A stretch of 64,000 nucleotides of DNA from Siphonodentalium dalli (GCA_032622095.1 CP136066.1:185170716-185234715); one strand, 5' to 3'. Shown: positions 58,301-59,175, numbered from the stretch's first letter. Made by a program: numbers and translations. The notes: generated by a model not told the origin, from the letters alone.

Positions 58301-59175
58301 ATACCGGCATTTGTTTTGGAAGCGTGAAAGTCCAGGAACTATACTACTGAATGGATGTTCTCGAAAATTTGAGTGAGCAAAAGCAAAAACACCATTGAAA
58401 AAATTTGCCTAAAAATAATTAACGGTCTGATCTGGGAAAACTGATTGACAACTGGTGGATAAATACTCCTGCTTCGTGTGGACATACACATACGATGCTC
58501 GATGTCTGTTTTACGATGAGAAACAAACATATCCCCATATCATATACGTGAAAATGACTTTCCCATTTCCTCGGCTTTGGCGATACCCTCGGCTTTGGCG
58601 ATACCACGTACACGGGGGTGATGTATGTCGTTCTACTCCCATAAGGGTTAAAAGTTGAAGGAAATAACAAGGAAGAAATTAAGTGGGGTGAAGTTATTTC
58701 CTGGTGTGGGGTGCAAGGGTACCATATCAGTTGGTTGATCATTCCATTACCTACAAAATGGCACAGCACATGTTAAAATCCAATCACAATAACATCGCAT
58801 ATATAATATAATATAATATACAATATGGGGATTACCGTTTCCCAACACCATCAAATATTTACAAAAAATTTACTGTTACATATTTGTTCTTAGAACAATA
58901 AACATTAGGGTACATGAACATACCAAAGAAAGTAAGTAGCGGGGCGCATGAGGGGTCTTACCAACCCATTGACTATACTGACTTGATCTCCATTGAATAT
59001 ACATTGATATACATGTGCATGTATACATGGCAATACATAGTTTAACTTGTTTGTCTTTTCTCTAGATCCCTTCAGAAATATGTCAAGTGTGTGTCGTCTG
59101 TTATGGAAACGTGCGACACGGTTACGGATCAGGTACGGAACTTCGTCGCTCATGTGAAAGAAAAATGCGGAATAG
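1356..59175 (+). CDS. Secreted multi-module six-cysteine protein (9 exons seen, 3' end beyond window)
   Basis: Nine exons (1356-1395, 22467-22563, 31288-31409, 38264-38372, 40057-40187, 46293-46425, 51546-51667, 52874-52976, 59066-59175) join into one open frame of 967 nt, 322 complete codons. Exon 1 gives a signal peptide; the rest gives four modules of about 71-85 residues, each coded by an A exon (phase 1 in, 2 out) and a B exon (phase 2 in, 1 out). Each module has the cysteine frame C-x5-C-x(13-19)-C-P-x7-C-x(7 or 10)-C-x(17-21)-C, which suggests three disulfides and a mainly helical fold. The A/B unit is phase-symmetric (1-1), so whole units can duplicate without frame loss. I do not recognise the family; in outline it recalls small secreted six-Cys helical repeats such as nematode DUF19-type domains, but that comparison is weak. 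Modules 3 and 4 are the most alike. No stop codon is seen, so the gene continues to the right. Confidence 0.82.
1396..1884. other. Start of intron 1, nothing recognised
   Basis: AT-rich intronic sequence after the exon 1 donor. I see no repeat shared with the rest of the window and no coding signal. Confidence 0.4.
1885..2255 (+). repeat. Dispersed repeat R2, copy 1
   Basis: About 370 bp aligns well with 49500-49880 and less well with 48275-48540. Shared words include GGAGAAT.ATCTTGCTCAAAG and GCGTCCCGAATCGAG. Its right edge meets the TTAA of element T3 at 2256. The repeat is non-coding and its class is unknown. Confidence 0.7.
2260..2651 (+). mobile_element. Element T3, copy a: TTAA target, CCCTTT ends, two nested hairpins
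   Basis: A 392-bp element with inverted ends CCCTTTACCCAACA / TGTTGGGTAAAGGG, flanked by TTAA on both sides (2256-2259 and 2652-2655). A TTAA duplication with ends starting CCC is typical of piggyBac-superfamily non-autonomous elements, so I infer that class. Inside are two long near-perfect hairpins (2287-2356 and 2432-2503), each a ~70-bp palindrome with a GTCGAC/CATAGGTCG centre, set as mirror images of each other. No transposase is present. A 392-bp sister copy lies at 47588-47979. Confidence 0.85.
2905..4459 (+). repeat. Dispersed repeat R1, copy 1 (interrupted by a LINE)
   Basis: Related copies lie at 32822-33175 (same strand), 37085-37475 and 38780-39620 (opposite strand). Shared landmarks are the left end near CACAGGCCCCTGG, the block AAATTACTAAAATACC, and the block TTTTATAACTAGGTC in inverse copies. 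It is interrupted at 2973-3700 by a LINE fragment. In the copy at 38780-39190 part of the unit occurs in both orientations, which suggests a fold-back element. It has no coding capacity. Confidence 0.65.
2973..3700 (+). pseudogene. LINE retrotransposon, 5'-truncated 3' end
   Basis: The open stretch up to 3331 encodes the C-terminal end of a non-LTR reverse transcriptase ORF, recognisable by the FRFMAPKVWNSLPES segment (compare the common 'A..WNSLP' tail of CR1/L2/Jockey-like LINE ORF2). It is followed by a ~365-bp 3' UTR, an AATAAA at about 3671, and a short TTGAAC-type tandem tail rather than poly(A). The catalytic domains are missing because of 5' truncation. Comparison with the uninterrupted R1 copy at 32880-32895 shows the insertion point within the block that reads GTTCC-AATGAT there. 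I can call it LINE with confidence but not the exact clade. Confidence 0.75.
4464..4972 (+). mobile_element. Element T1, copy a (right end lost)
   Basis: The left end TTGCACGGGCGACG follows TTAA at 4460-4463. About 490 bp match T1 copies b and c, including the internal blocks CTTTATTATTTCCATATCAG and GTTTACATAAC. The right terminal repeat is missing: similarity stops in the ACCGCCAACGCC region near 4970. It is non-coding. Confidence 0.7.
5220..6712 (+). repeat. Tandem repeat, ~200-bp period, split by element T1b
   Basis: Units start at about 5226, 5427, 5630, 5815 and 6018 with (TTCC)GATTCACCGCTCGACG, giving spacings of roughly 185-203 bp. Each unit also has a conserved GAAGGGGAGAGG block, a GAATGATGTATAA block and a CTGTTCCTCATTCCTGTTAC end. 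The fifth unit is cut by element T1b at 6148 and resumes at 6646-6712. The array is non-coding. Confidence 0.85.
6152..6645 (+). mobile_element. Element T1, copy b: perfect ends and TTAA duplication
   Basis: A 494-bp element with inverted ends AGGCACGTGCGGCC / GGCCGCACGTGCCT, flanked by TTAA at 6148-6151 and 6646-6649. It sits inside a tandem repeat unit; uninterrupted units (for example at 5545-5560) show the site without the insertion, so the boundaries are well supported. Non-autonomous; a TTAA target points to piggyBac- or Kolobok-type transposases acting in trans. Confidence 0.88.
6713..7229. other. Unique spacer between T1 copies
   Basis: Several overlapping open frames exist here on both strands (for example 6773-7138 and 6868-7113), but none resembles a known family and none has splice context I trust. 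I do not call a gene. Confidence 0.35.
7234..7748 (-). mobile_element. Element T1, copy c (inverse orientation)
   Basis: A 515-bp element, inverse of copies a and b, with ends AGATACGGGCGG / CCGCCCGTGCCT and flanking TTAA at 7230-7233 and 7749-7752. Together with copy a it forms a ~490-bp inverted pair spaced about 2.3 kb apart. Non-coding. Confidence 0.82.
7753..8380. other. Intron 1 spacer, nothing recognised
   Basis: I see no repeat shared with the rest of the window except a short TTG run near 7820. Open frames on both strands look like chance. Confidence 0.35.
8381..8640 (+). repeat. Fragment of repeat R3
   Basis: Matches the right part of the R3 array (13160-13330): a block with GACGGCACCA, then GACGCTG, then CCACCAAACT. 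It is a single stranded-off unit. Confidence 0.6.
8641..9310. other. Intron 1 spacer, nothing recognised
   Basis: AT-rich sequence. A short internal repetition of GGCTAACTCGCCC and GCCAACTCGGAAT occurs at 9053-9125. No gene is seen. Confidence 0.35.
9311..9620 (+). repeat. Two-copy direct repeat, ~170-bp spacing
   Basis: The segment 9318-9442 is repeated at 9488-9615 with few changes; both contain GACAAAGATGACTCAGTG and end with ATCTTTTTAAG. AT-rich and non-coding. Confidence 0.8.
9621..11000. repeat. Degenerate repeat R4
   Basis: Related blocks recur around 9740, 10400, 10560 and 10895. They share a GCCAGC(G/A) word after a run such as GGAAAA.ATGG, and an upstream block describing TGGATAG/TCACCA. 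Divergence is high, so the unit boundaries are uncertain. Confidence 0.4.
11195..11700 (+). repeat. Tandem repeat, ~120-130-bp period
   Basis: Three units starting near 11227, 11350 and 11480 share GATTTGACCTTGAATTGA and a GGACAAAAGT block. Two shorter related blocks with CCAGAAACATGCCTA follow at about 11555 and 11678. Open frames through it are a by-product of the repetition. Confidence 0.75.
12010..13375 (+). repeat. Repeat array R3, ~230-290-bp period
   Basis: The block GTCGCCGATTACCACCAAAC and close variants occur at about 12111, 12373, 12664, 12897 and 13307. Between them lies a half-unit with a similar CACCGATT(T/C)CCACCAAA block, so the unit looks like two related halves of ~140 bp. 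Other R3 pieces lie at 8381-8640 and 15986-16240, and the LINE at 14294-15985 seems to sit between array parts. Confidence 0.75.
13584..13846 (-). mobile_element. Element T3, copy c (inverse, one end lost)
   Basis: The right end TGTTGGGTAAAGGG is followed by TTAA at 13847-13850, and the two nested hairpins are intact (13608-13671 and 13752-13820). The other end stops near the ACTGTAAC word, so about 130 bp of the element is missing. Confidence 0.75.
13851..14293. other. Intron 1 spacer
   Basis: No shared repeat or coding signal is visible. AT-rich sequence leads into the 3' end of the minus-strand LINE. Confidence 0.3.
14294..15985 (-). pseudogene. Decayed LINE retrotransposon ORF2 (reverse transcriptase)
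   Basis: Reading from 15985 leftward: a pre-RT segment with PWFDSKLRTQIRKRDR (about 15970-15850); an RT start with LPSGKATGHDEISNRML (about 15550-15490); a remnant LFLIYINDI (about 15400-15375); NPDKTNALLFTQ (about 15330-15295); FIRPILEYASPVWA (about 15085-15045); and a C-terminal segment with C-A-C-G and H-x4-C (about 14520-14480) ending at 14301. The order is that of a Jockey/I/CR1-like ORF2. The palm domain including the catalytic YxDD box is deleted between about 15460 and 15400. Frameshifts occur near 15845, 15690, 15350, 15095, 14890 and 14660. It is a dead copy inserted among R3 units. Confidence 0.8.
15986..16240 (+). repeat. Fragment of repeat R3
   Basis: Contains the R3 words GTCAGGGGTGCACTGAGG, TTTCCACCAAATTCATACAC and TAGTCGCCGAAATCC, and it abuts the decayed LINE. 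Confidence 0.6.
16501..17904 (+). repeat. Left arm of the 4.7-kb fold-back structure
   Basis: The stretch 16501-17155 is the inverse of 20570-21216, including GTCCGTGAAGTTGGATCGAA at its outer end, the TTCGAATTTTGGGTCAAAAG block and CTAACGCTCAGCTTCGAG. From about 17155 to 17904 part of the arm is repeated once more in the same orientation and is interrupted by element T2a (17239-17758). The arm is rich in TTCGAA words. No coding potential is convincing. Confidence 0.8.
17239..17758 (+). mobile_element. Element T2, copy a: TTAA target
   Basis: A 520-bp element with ends AGGTGGATTATCTCTTTG / AAGAGATAATCCATCT, flanked by TTAA at 17235-17238 and 17759-17762. The uninterrupted counterpart in the opposite arm of the fold-back (near 20885) has a single TTAA at this point, which confirms the insertion. 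Full sister copies lie at 30237-30756, 40464-40981 and 59413-59951. Non-autonomous. Confidence 0.88.
17905..20326 (+). repeat. Tandem array, ~175-190-bp unit, inside the fold-back
   Basis: The landmark CACGGGGCTATCC (or a one-base variant) occurs near 17953, 18146, 18330, 18502, 19479, 19667, 19850, 20024 and 20196. Each unit also has CCATCTA.AAATCA, GTCCAGCTGTTCA.AAATTG and TAAGTCGTGCGTGGGGT. The array is split by a TA-target element at 18669-19459. Tandem cores of 160-180 bp between flanking arms recall the 'pearl'-type elements known from bivalves; that link is an inference. Confidence 0.85.
18669..19459. mobile_element. 791-bp inverted-repeat element with TA target, nested in the array
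   Basis: The ends are CACTCTCAAATA and TATTTTTAAGAGTG, flanked by TA at 18667-18668 and 19460-19461. The array unit continues on both sides (CCTGCGTA ... TAGGCATAA), and intact units such as the one near 19830 show the empty site. The right part carries a short repeated palindromic word, TTGGTACTC(T/C)AGAGTACCAA, about five times. A TA duplication fits the Tc1/mariner group, but no transposase is present. Confidence 0.8.
20327..21216 (-). repeat. Right arm of the fold-back structure
   Basis: 20327-20570 is one array unit in reverse (ACGCACGACTTACGCCCAA; AAGAAGAATCCACAAGG). 20570-21216 is the inverse of the left arm, ending in GTTGGATCGAAG read on the minus strand. The arms are similar but carry small indels. 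Confidence 0.8.
21217..22466. other. End of intron 1, nothing recognised
   Basis: AT-rich sequence leading to the acceptor of exon A1. A short direct repetition of ATATCGTTTAATTTGGTAA occurs at 21611-21670. No gene or shared repeat is seen. Confidence 0.4.
22467..22563 (+). CDS. Exon A1, first half of module 1
   Basis: The exon lies between TTTCAG and GTGGGT. With the split codon (G from exon 1 plus CT, giving Ala) it reads ACCSGIVNAG then GCQDIVKC and ends DDPDVICP. The C-x5-C pair and the terminal C-P match the other A exons. It has 13 residues between the second and third cysteines, the shortest of the four, and two extra cysteines at its start (Ala-Cys-Cys-Ser). If those pair with each other or with another chain, module 1 differs from the others. 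Length is 97 nt, phase 1 in and 2 out. Confidence 0.78.
22603..22659 (+). other. Very G-rich tract, possible G-quadruplex
   Basis: G runs of 10, 14, 4 and 16 bases separated by one to seven bases begin 40 bp after the donor of exon A1. On the transcribed strand this could form a G-quadruplex in the pre-mRNA and influence splicing. Run lengths in such tracts are often mis-assembled. Confidence 0.6.
22880..23158. repeat. Small inverted-repeat element with doubled palindrome
   Basis: The ends TTTATCCATCGCC (left) and GGTGATGGATAAA (right) are inverted. Inside, a 28-bp perfect palindrome with the centre TAGCACGTGCTA (23045-23072) is followed directly by a second copy (23073-23098). A further inverted pair, CGCGAGTATGATT / AATCATACGAGCG, lies just to the left at about 22770-22840. 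Confidence 0.55.
23432..23568 (-). repeat. Split direct repeat B2 of the DIRS-type element
   Basis: About 137 bp is nearly identical to 24463-24597: both start CTCCATGCCCACTCAATGC on the + strand and end GGGTCGCAA.GACCACAA. It marks the 3' end of the element. Confidence 0.85.
24404..24597 (-). repeat. Abutting repeats A2 (24404-24463) and B1 (24463-24597)
   Basis: The A2 part matches 28256-28315 and includes the same ATG context (GCATGGAGAAAATAATTCCC on the + strand). The B1 part matches 23432-23568. B1 directly followed by A2 on the minus strand is the junction expected for a circular cDNA intermediate. Confidence 0.85.
24614..25615 (-). pseudogene. Tyrosine recombinase of the DIRS-type element, broken
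   Basis: The N-terminal part has GTCKKYIGGFERWSKWA (core-binding helix region). The catalytic part shows the first arginine in FSGFLRVSELLAIR (about 25145-25100), then HSLRSGG (H-x2-R, about 24765), then HGRW (about 24710), and a final tyrosine in DGYI (about 24670). These match the R-H-R-H/W-Y set of tyrosine recombinases. An in-frame TAG at 25247-25249 and two roughly compensating frameshifts near 25075 and 24870 interrupt it. In the family this enzyme integrates circular cDNA without a target duplication. The pseudogene state is read directly from the frames. Confidence 0.88.
25667..27640 (-). pseudogene. Reverse transcriptase and RNase H of the DIRS-type element, frameshifted
   Basis: The RT palm is clear. 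Motif A is VKFDIHSAYHHL (about 27120), motif B is LPFGCSTAPYVYTK (about 26990), and motif C is FLDDGF, in place of the common YxDD (about 26905). RNase H follows with FSDASSTGFAG, WNTDNQSIVSIL and NARSDALSK, giving the acidic residues of the site. A conserved downstream segment with DVDLFAS and the GTLIIPMW-SAPFWPLL region precedes the recombinase. The frame changes near 26690, 26305 and 25870, so at least three indels break the polyprotein. The open frame in this reading extends upstream to 28157, but that part overlaps Gag in another frame and looks like a shadow. Confidence 0.9.
27625..28266 (-). CDS. Gag-like protein of the DIRS-type element
   Basis: A 213-residue open frame starts at the ATG in repeat A1 and is still intact, unlike the other ORFs. 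The N-terminal half is charged and likely coiled (a run rich in Lys, Arg and Glu), and the middle is basic with many Ser and Lys residues. Near the C terminus, CFVCGSLSNLRATC has the spacing C-x2-C-x4-N-x4-C of a retroviral-type zinc knuckle, but with Asn where His is expected, so metal binding may be lost. The role in this family is RNA packaging. The element's RT frame begins right after, in a different frame. Confidence 0.75.
   Translation of the reverse strand: MRSQKSDIRSEFEDSIGSLKRECEFNIREVKRLKSENEYTWKREGNRIQFKFNADLLESIDQICWAIENDKNEYASELLGNSRNAINVRNKHIKIADSSDGGWETVRQYVDGDAADDSDDQRKISRANGAAVRINKAKRSKKRVVSASATLSRPSEDVQRSGFVGGASTNKSNVFDFRRVGKSGCFVCGSLSNLRATCPFNRKQGPTSSTERR
28256..28315 (-). 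repeat. Split direct repeat A1, 5' end of the DIRS-type element
   Basis: Sixty bp match 24404-24463 with few changes. It includes the Gag start codon at 28264-28266. Confidence 0.8.
28316..29448. other. Intron 2 spacer, nothing recognised
   Basis: Sequence flanking the 5' end of the DIRS-type element. I see no further repeat shared with the window and no coding signal that stands out. Confidence 0.35.
29451..29869. mobile_element. 419-bp palindromic element with TA target
   Basis: The outer ends are perfect inverted repeats beginning GCGTGTCTGTCATTTGCAG, flanked by TA at 29449-29450 and 29870-29871. The inverted match continues through AATGAGGTCCACA and a GGGATAGCATCAC block, so most of the element can fold into one long hairpin. 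Non-coding, MITE-like. Confidence 0.8.
30021..30067 (+). repeat. Fragment of the T3 hairpin
   Basis: CCTGTGCCAAAAGTCGCCTC and the following GCATATATAAGATAATGC match one half of a T3 hairpin, with the rest deleted. Confidence 0.6.
30237..30756 (+). mobile_element. Element T2, copy b
   Basis: A 520-bp element, the same length as copy a and about 95% alike by eye. It is flanked by TTAA at 30233-30236 and 30757-30760. Non-coding. Confidence 0.88.
30946..31240. mobile_element. Palindromic element just before exon B1
   Basis: The arms around GCAACAAATGAATGAATTTG (31012 on) and its inverse (near 31170) make a long hairpin of about 295 bp. The right end is GTACCCCT followed by TTAA at 31241; the left end is degenerate (near 30946). 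Its right end lies only 47 bp upstream of exon B1, so it borders the branch-point region. Confidence 0.7.
31288..31409 (+). CDS. Exon B1, second half of module 1
   Basis: The exon lies between TTATGTAG and GTGGGT. It reads, after the split codon CC|A (Pro), IMNEYLSCVESVMETCDAF and ends LDTECMKG. Cysteines are spaced C-x7-C-x21-C. The first cysteine follows the C-P of exon A1 by seven residues after the proline, exactly as in modules 2-4. Heptad-like hydrophobic spacing (AIDSLRKKL) suggests a helix between the last two cysteines. Length is 122 nt, phase 2 in and 1 out. Confidence 0.82.
31410..32821. other. Start of intron 3
   Basis: I see no gene. A hairpin with GGGAGAACGAC / GTCGTTCTCCC stems lies at 32602-32650. 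A C-rich stretch occurs near 32408-32430. No shared repeat is evident until R1 at 32822. Confidence 0.35.
32822..33175 (+). repeat. Dispersed repeat R1, copy 2 (uninterrupted)
   Basis: Matches 2905-2972 plus 3701-4000 without the LINE, so it serves as the empty-site copy for that insertion (GTTCCAATGAT near 32884). Non-coding. Confidence 0.75.
33176..34184. other. Intron 3 spacer
   Basis: An open stretch at 33293-33484 has a mixed-charge, protein-like composition, but it has no splice context or family match that I can support. Otherwise nothing is recognised. Confidence 0.3.
34185..36295. repeat. Field of short palindromes centred on CTTAAG
   Basis: About two dozen CTTAAG cores occur in 2.1 kb, most within 12-18-bp palindromes such as TTTGCGCTTAAGCGCAAA, AATTACGCTTAAGTGTAATT and CACTTAAGCG. 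On a larger scale, segments mirror one another: AATAAATAATAAATGTG near 35845 against CATATTTATTATTTATT near 35100, GGAAGCCAAATTAACATTTA near 34310 against its inverse near 34625, and GAGTCCATCTCAT near 34870 against its inverse near 35700. The field has no coding capacity. It behaves as a nested inverted-repeat satellite or fold-back element of unknown class. Confidence 0.8.
36296..37084. other. Intron 3 spacer with a doubtful minus-strand open stretch
   Basis: On the minus strand, 36731-36600 reads through SEKQIDIAIGSQFDREGIER and then ELLREITNGRTLAELVAKII to a TGA. The composition looks protein-like, but an in-frame stop lies directly upstream and I found no partner exon. I do not call a gene. 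Confidence 0.25.
37085..37475 (-). repeat. Dispersed repeat R1, copy 3 (inverse)
   Basis: The inverse of 32822-33175 and of 3701-4110: it contains TTGCCGTGG-side words replaced by GGTTTTAGCCAAAATCGAT, and ends in AGAAGCCTGTGGG at its right. Non-coding. Confidence 0.7.
37476..38263. other. End of intron 3
   Basis: A hairpin built from AACATCA..CC and GGCTGAT blocks lies at 37815-37915. A three-fold repetition of GTCGTAAAA(C/T)GA(T/C)ATTA occurs at 38035-38120. No gene is recognised; the open frame 37587-37805 has no supporting context. Confidence 0.35.
38264..38372 (+). CDS. Exon A2, first half of module 2
   Basis: The exon lies between ATTCCAG and GTGAGT. After the split codon (Ala) it reads PVDQANKACDELQVC and ends NLGAVCP. 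C-x5-C is followed by 19 residues, the longest such loop, rich in Gly, Ala and Met (LGNLAGMAGT). Length is 109 nt, phase 1 in and 2 out. The DEANK/DQANK-type lead before the first cysteine is shared with exon A4. Confidence 0.82.
38373..38779. other. Start of intron 4
   Basis: No repeat or gene is recognised. Confidence 0.35.
38780..39620 (-). repeat. Dispersed repeat R1, copy 4 (inverse, with internal mirror)
   Basis: 39190-39620 is the inverse of R1 (compare 3697-4060). 38780-38880 and 39130-39220 are inverse to each other, so this copy preserves a fold-back end. The segment 38990-39130 matches the minus strand of 4320-4460. Confidence 0.7.
39690..39980 (-). mobile_element. Element T2, partial copy
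   Basis: About 290 bp match the left half of T2 in reverse (TTTCTGGTCTCTGTTAACAG; ATACATGTTTACAAAGAGAT). The other half is missing. It ends about 77 bp before exon B2. Confidence 0.75.
40057..40187 (+). CDS. Exon B2, second half of module 2
   Basis: The exon lies between AATCTCAG and GTAACA. After the split codon CC|T (Pro) it reads SIQRYIDCMEAALEKEVKC and ends LVELKCNTG. Here ten residues separate the first two cysteines instead of seven, because of the insert EVK next to LEKE. The last spacing (21) matches B1 and B3. Length is 131 nt, phase 2 in and 1 out. The donor is a weaker GTAACA. Confidence 0.8.
40464..40981 (-). mobile_element. Element T2, copy c (inverse)
   Basis: A 518-bp element with ends AGATGGATTTTCTC / GAGATAATCCACCT, flanked by TTAA at 40460-40463 and 40982-40985. 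It begins 276 bp after exon B2. Non-coding. Confidence 0.85.
40986..42902. other. Intron 5, nothing recognised
   Basis: AT-rich sequence. A diverged direct repetition with TACTATGGAGGGA(C/A)A(T/A)AG occurs at 42374-42395 and 42520-42545. A short inverted pair, AGAGGGTCTC / GAGACCCTCT, lies at 41730-41790. No gene is seen. Confidence 0.35.
42903..43335. repeat. Tandem array of hairpin units, ~177-bp period
   Basis: GCTGTGGTTAAGTGGTCAAT or a close variant starts units at about 42922, 43099 and 43275. Each full unit is itself an inverted repeat: the stem GTCAATTACTTTGGACATTAC is matched by its inverse about 60 bp later, and a second short stem GGGTAATTTTTC flanks the boundary. Two full units and a partial one are present. 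An open frame through it is a by-product. Confidence 0.85.
43540..44420 (+). repeat. Diverged tandem repeat, ~100-300-bp spacing
   Basis: Blocks with GGAGCGATAA(C/A)GACCAATGTTGAC or variants occur near 43645, 43935, 44265 and 44355, each preceded by ATACCGAT(A/G) and followed by CGACTGTACT. Long G runs interrupt the first two units (43713-43724; 44003-44017). Confidence 0.65.
44489..44838 (+). repeat. Two-copy direct repeat, ~198-bp spacing
   Basis: 44489-44656 and 44687-44838 share AAATCGATTTATGTTGA, TTTTTCAAAATTTT and AGATGGAAGAAATTGAATTT-like ends. The open frame 44821-45009 begins in the second copy and is probably chance. Confidence 0.7.
45138..45660 (+). repeat. Two-copy direct repeat, ~230-290-bp spacing
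   Basis: The first copy (45138-45367) and the second (45371-45660) share CCCA.AATTCAGTTCACTACA, GGCTATCAGATTATTTATA, TTTGAGCCTGTCCT and CGGCATCTACGTGATTATAT. The second has two small inserts. Non-coding. Confidence 0.8.
45661..46292. other. End of intron 5
   Basis: A block at 45925-46035 is related to 47045-47175 (GTCGCTTGGCAT; GTATGTAACTCATCAACAT), so a local duplication brackets exon A3. Nothing else is seen. Confidence 0.4.
46293..46425 (+). CDS. Exon A3, first half of module 3
   Basis: The exon lies between TATATCCAG and GTGAGT. After the split codon (Ala) it starts IDSPSTIRTPSAGAFEDNE, a Ser/Thr/Pro-rich lead of about 20 residues absent from A1, A2 and A4, which could be an O-glycosylated linker. 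Then come CADLQKC, VPTDIAGKTEP and ICP. The last third is almost identical to exon A4 at DNA level, so modules 3 and 4 are recent duplicates. Length is 133 nt, phase 1 in and 2 out. Confidence 0.83.
46510..47239. repeat. Degenerate hairpin pieces and a direct duplication
   Basis: 46540-46815 holds decayed relatives of the T3 hairpin (CATTCTCTTATATGCGAGG; CATCCTCTTATATATG; CATATAAGAGAATGCACTGG). A run of 15 C lies at 46558-46572. A separate direct repeat follows: 46985-47052 and 47171-47239 share TACGGATGCGGAAATTA and GCATATGCAGGCTTGATATA. Confidence 0.6.
47588..47979 (+). mobile_element. Element T3, copy b: intact 392-bp sister of copy a
   Basis: Exactly the same length as copy a, with the same ends CCCTTTACCCAACA / TGTTGGGTAAAGGG and flanking TTAA at 47584-47587 and 47980-47983. 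The two hairpins are at 47617-47682 and 47762-47829. Differences from copy a are few, so both moved recently. Confidence 0.88.
48275..48610 (+). repeat. Diverged R2 copy followed by a T4 end
   Basis: 48275-48540 is a third, weaker R2 copy (GCAGTGACTTCTGTGG; CGTCCCGAAT). At 48547 it runs into CCCTGGTCAAGTGGTCCTG, the T4 left end, which stops near 48610. Confidence 0.6.
48611..49499. other. Intron 6 spacer, nothing recognised
   Basis: AT-rich sequence. A GATGATGATGGTG-type stretch lies at 49110-49150. No gene or shared repeat is seen. Confidence 0.35.
49500..49880 (+). repeat. Dispersed repeat R2, copy 2
   Basis: Matches 1885-2255 along its whole length. At its right edge this copy has TTAACCCTTATACCAG where copy 1 carries the T3 insertion, so the T3 target lay near the same point. 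Confidence 0.7.
49930..50180 (+). repeat. Four-copy minisatellite, 63-72-bp unit, open in one frame
   Basis: TTTTTCGAGTTTTTCTGATA or a one-base variant repeats four times, with a GTTAAATTAATAA block between. The spacing is a multiple of three, so an open frame of 141 codons (49791-50216) runs through it with FS(S/N)FSDN(G/D)Y repeats. I regard the frame as a by-product, because there is no splice or family support. Confidence 0.7.
50227..50682. mobile_element. Element T5: 456-bp palindromic element with TTAA target
   Basis: Ends AGGTACTCAATCCGATC / GATCGGATTGAGTACCT, flanked by TTAA at 50223-50226 and 50683-50686. The arms extend over GTTTGTTATTTCT near 50355 and its inverse near 50545, and a central CTCTAAAATCA / TGATTTTAGAG stem. 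Non-coding. An end fragment is at 150-172. Confidence 0.85.
50854..51379. mobile_element. Element T4, copy upstream of exon B3
   Basis: The left end is CCCTGGCCGAGTGG. Internal blocks match 720-1150 throughout (GGAAAACTGATGCTGTT; CACCGCGAAAATGACAA; GTACTTTTTCGTAA). The right end CAATTGCCAGGGGTGG merges into the 31-bp minisatellite. It lies 167 bp upstream of exon B3, much as the first copy lies 184 bp upstream of exon 1. Confidence 0.7.
51373..51522 (+). repeat. 31-bp minisatellite just upstream of exon B3
   Basis: CCAGGGGTG(G/C)TATACCGAA plus TAATGCACCATA repeats at 51373, 51404, 51435, 51466 and 51497, an exact 31-bp step; the last copy lacks five bases. It seems to have grown from the right end of T4. 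Its last base is 23 bp before exon B3, so it directly borders the polypyrimidine tract. Confidence 0.92.
51546..51667 (+). CDS. Exon B3, second half of module 3
   Basis: The exon lies between TTTTCTCCAG and GTGAGT. After the split codon CC|A (Pro) it reads SLQKYVGCVSTAMEKCDAV and ends VAEKCLKG. Spacing is C-x7-C-x21-C as in B1. It resembles exon B4 closely (SLQKYV-CVS--ME-CD-VTDQ), so the A3-B3 pair and the A4-B4 pair are sister modules. Length is 122 nt, phase 2 in and 1 out. The intron sequence after it also resembles that after B4 (GAG.TACT.TTC). Confidence 0.85.
51705..51842 (+). repeat. T4 right-end fragment
   Basis: CACCGCGAAAATGATAACTT through GGATCACTTGATCAGGGATG matches 1079-1175. 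Only the right third is present; an open frame reads through it from exon B3 but has no support. Confidence 0.6.
52215..52850 (+). repeat. ~100-bp direct repeats flanking a hairpin element
   Basis: 52215-52311 and 52750-52850 are nearly identical (ACCTTCAATAATTTCTATCA; ACGTCGTGAACCGCCCAAAC; GAACGTACATG). They flank the hairpin element at 52341-52750. At ~100 bp they are too long for a normal target duplication, so a local duplication or recombination event seems more likely. The right copy ends 24 bp before exon A4. Confidence 0.85.
52341..52750. mobile_element. T3-related double hairpin with different ends
   Basis: The outer inverted ends are CGTAAGTCGGGAT / ATCCCGACTTACG, not the CCCTTT ends of T3, and there is no TTAA. 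Inside are two T3-type hairpins (52367-52434 and 52661-52722) separated by a diverged middle with an inverted GGAGCCCC / GGGGCTCC pair. This could be a related family or a T3 hairpin carried within another element. Confidence 0.75.
52874..52976 (+). CDS. Exon A4, first half of module 4
   Basis: The exon lies between CTTCTCAG and GTGAGT. After the split codon (Asp) it reads HAVIDEANKGCDDLKKC, then QVPTDIAGKTEP and ICP. C-x5-C-x15-C-P matches A3 exactly in spacing, and the DNA for VPTDIAGKTEP is unchanged from A3. It lacks the Ser/Thr/Pro lead of A3 and has instead the DEANK lead seen in A2, so the lead may have been altered in A3. Length is 103 nt, phase 1 in and 2 out. Confidence 0.85.
52977..55515. 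other. Start of intron 8, one local duplication
   Basis: No gene is seen. A duplicated block at about 54665-54790 and 55196-55290 shares CTGTAATGT/CTGTCATGT, GCCATCTT(T/G)TCT and ACACAGCCAAATT. The rest is AT-rich and unrecognised. Confidence 0.45.
55516..58620. repeat. 3.1-kb inverted repeat with ~1-kb arms
   Basis: The left arm 55516-56543 and right arm 57587-58620 are inverse copies with only scattered differences. Landmarks are the outer end ACCCCCGTGTACGTGGTATC, the block TCGCCAAAGCCGAGG (twice in each arm, a local 17-bp repetition), and GAATGCTGCCGTTCGCATGC. The spacer 56544-57586 is unique and has no recognisable gene. Mirror open frames in the arms (for example 55472-55792 and 58419-58769) are shadows of the repeat. 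It may be a fold-back transposon or a recent inverted duplication; no transposase or clear target duplication is seen. Confidence 0.88.
58621..59065. other. End of intron 8
   Basis: A short TATAA microsatellite lies at 58798-58822. The polypyrimidine tract TTGTCTTTTCTCTAG leads into exon B4. Nothing else is recognised. Confidence 0.4.
59066..59175 (+). CDS. Exon B4, second half of module 4 (last exon seen)
   Basis: The exon lies between TTTTCTCTAG and GTGAGA. After the split codon CC|A (Pro) it reads SLQKYVKCVSSVMETCDTV and ends VKEKCGIG. Spacing is C-x7-C-x17-C: four residues shorter at the end than B3, because the segment equal to HQQKIVAEK is reduced to HVKEK. Length is 110 nt, phase 2 in and 1 out. 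The donor shows that a further exon, expected to start in phase 1, lies to the right of 59176, probably past the window. Confidence 0.83.
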
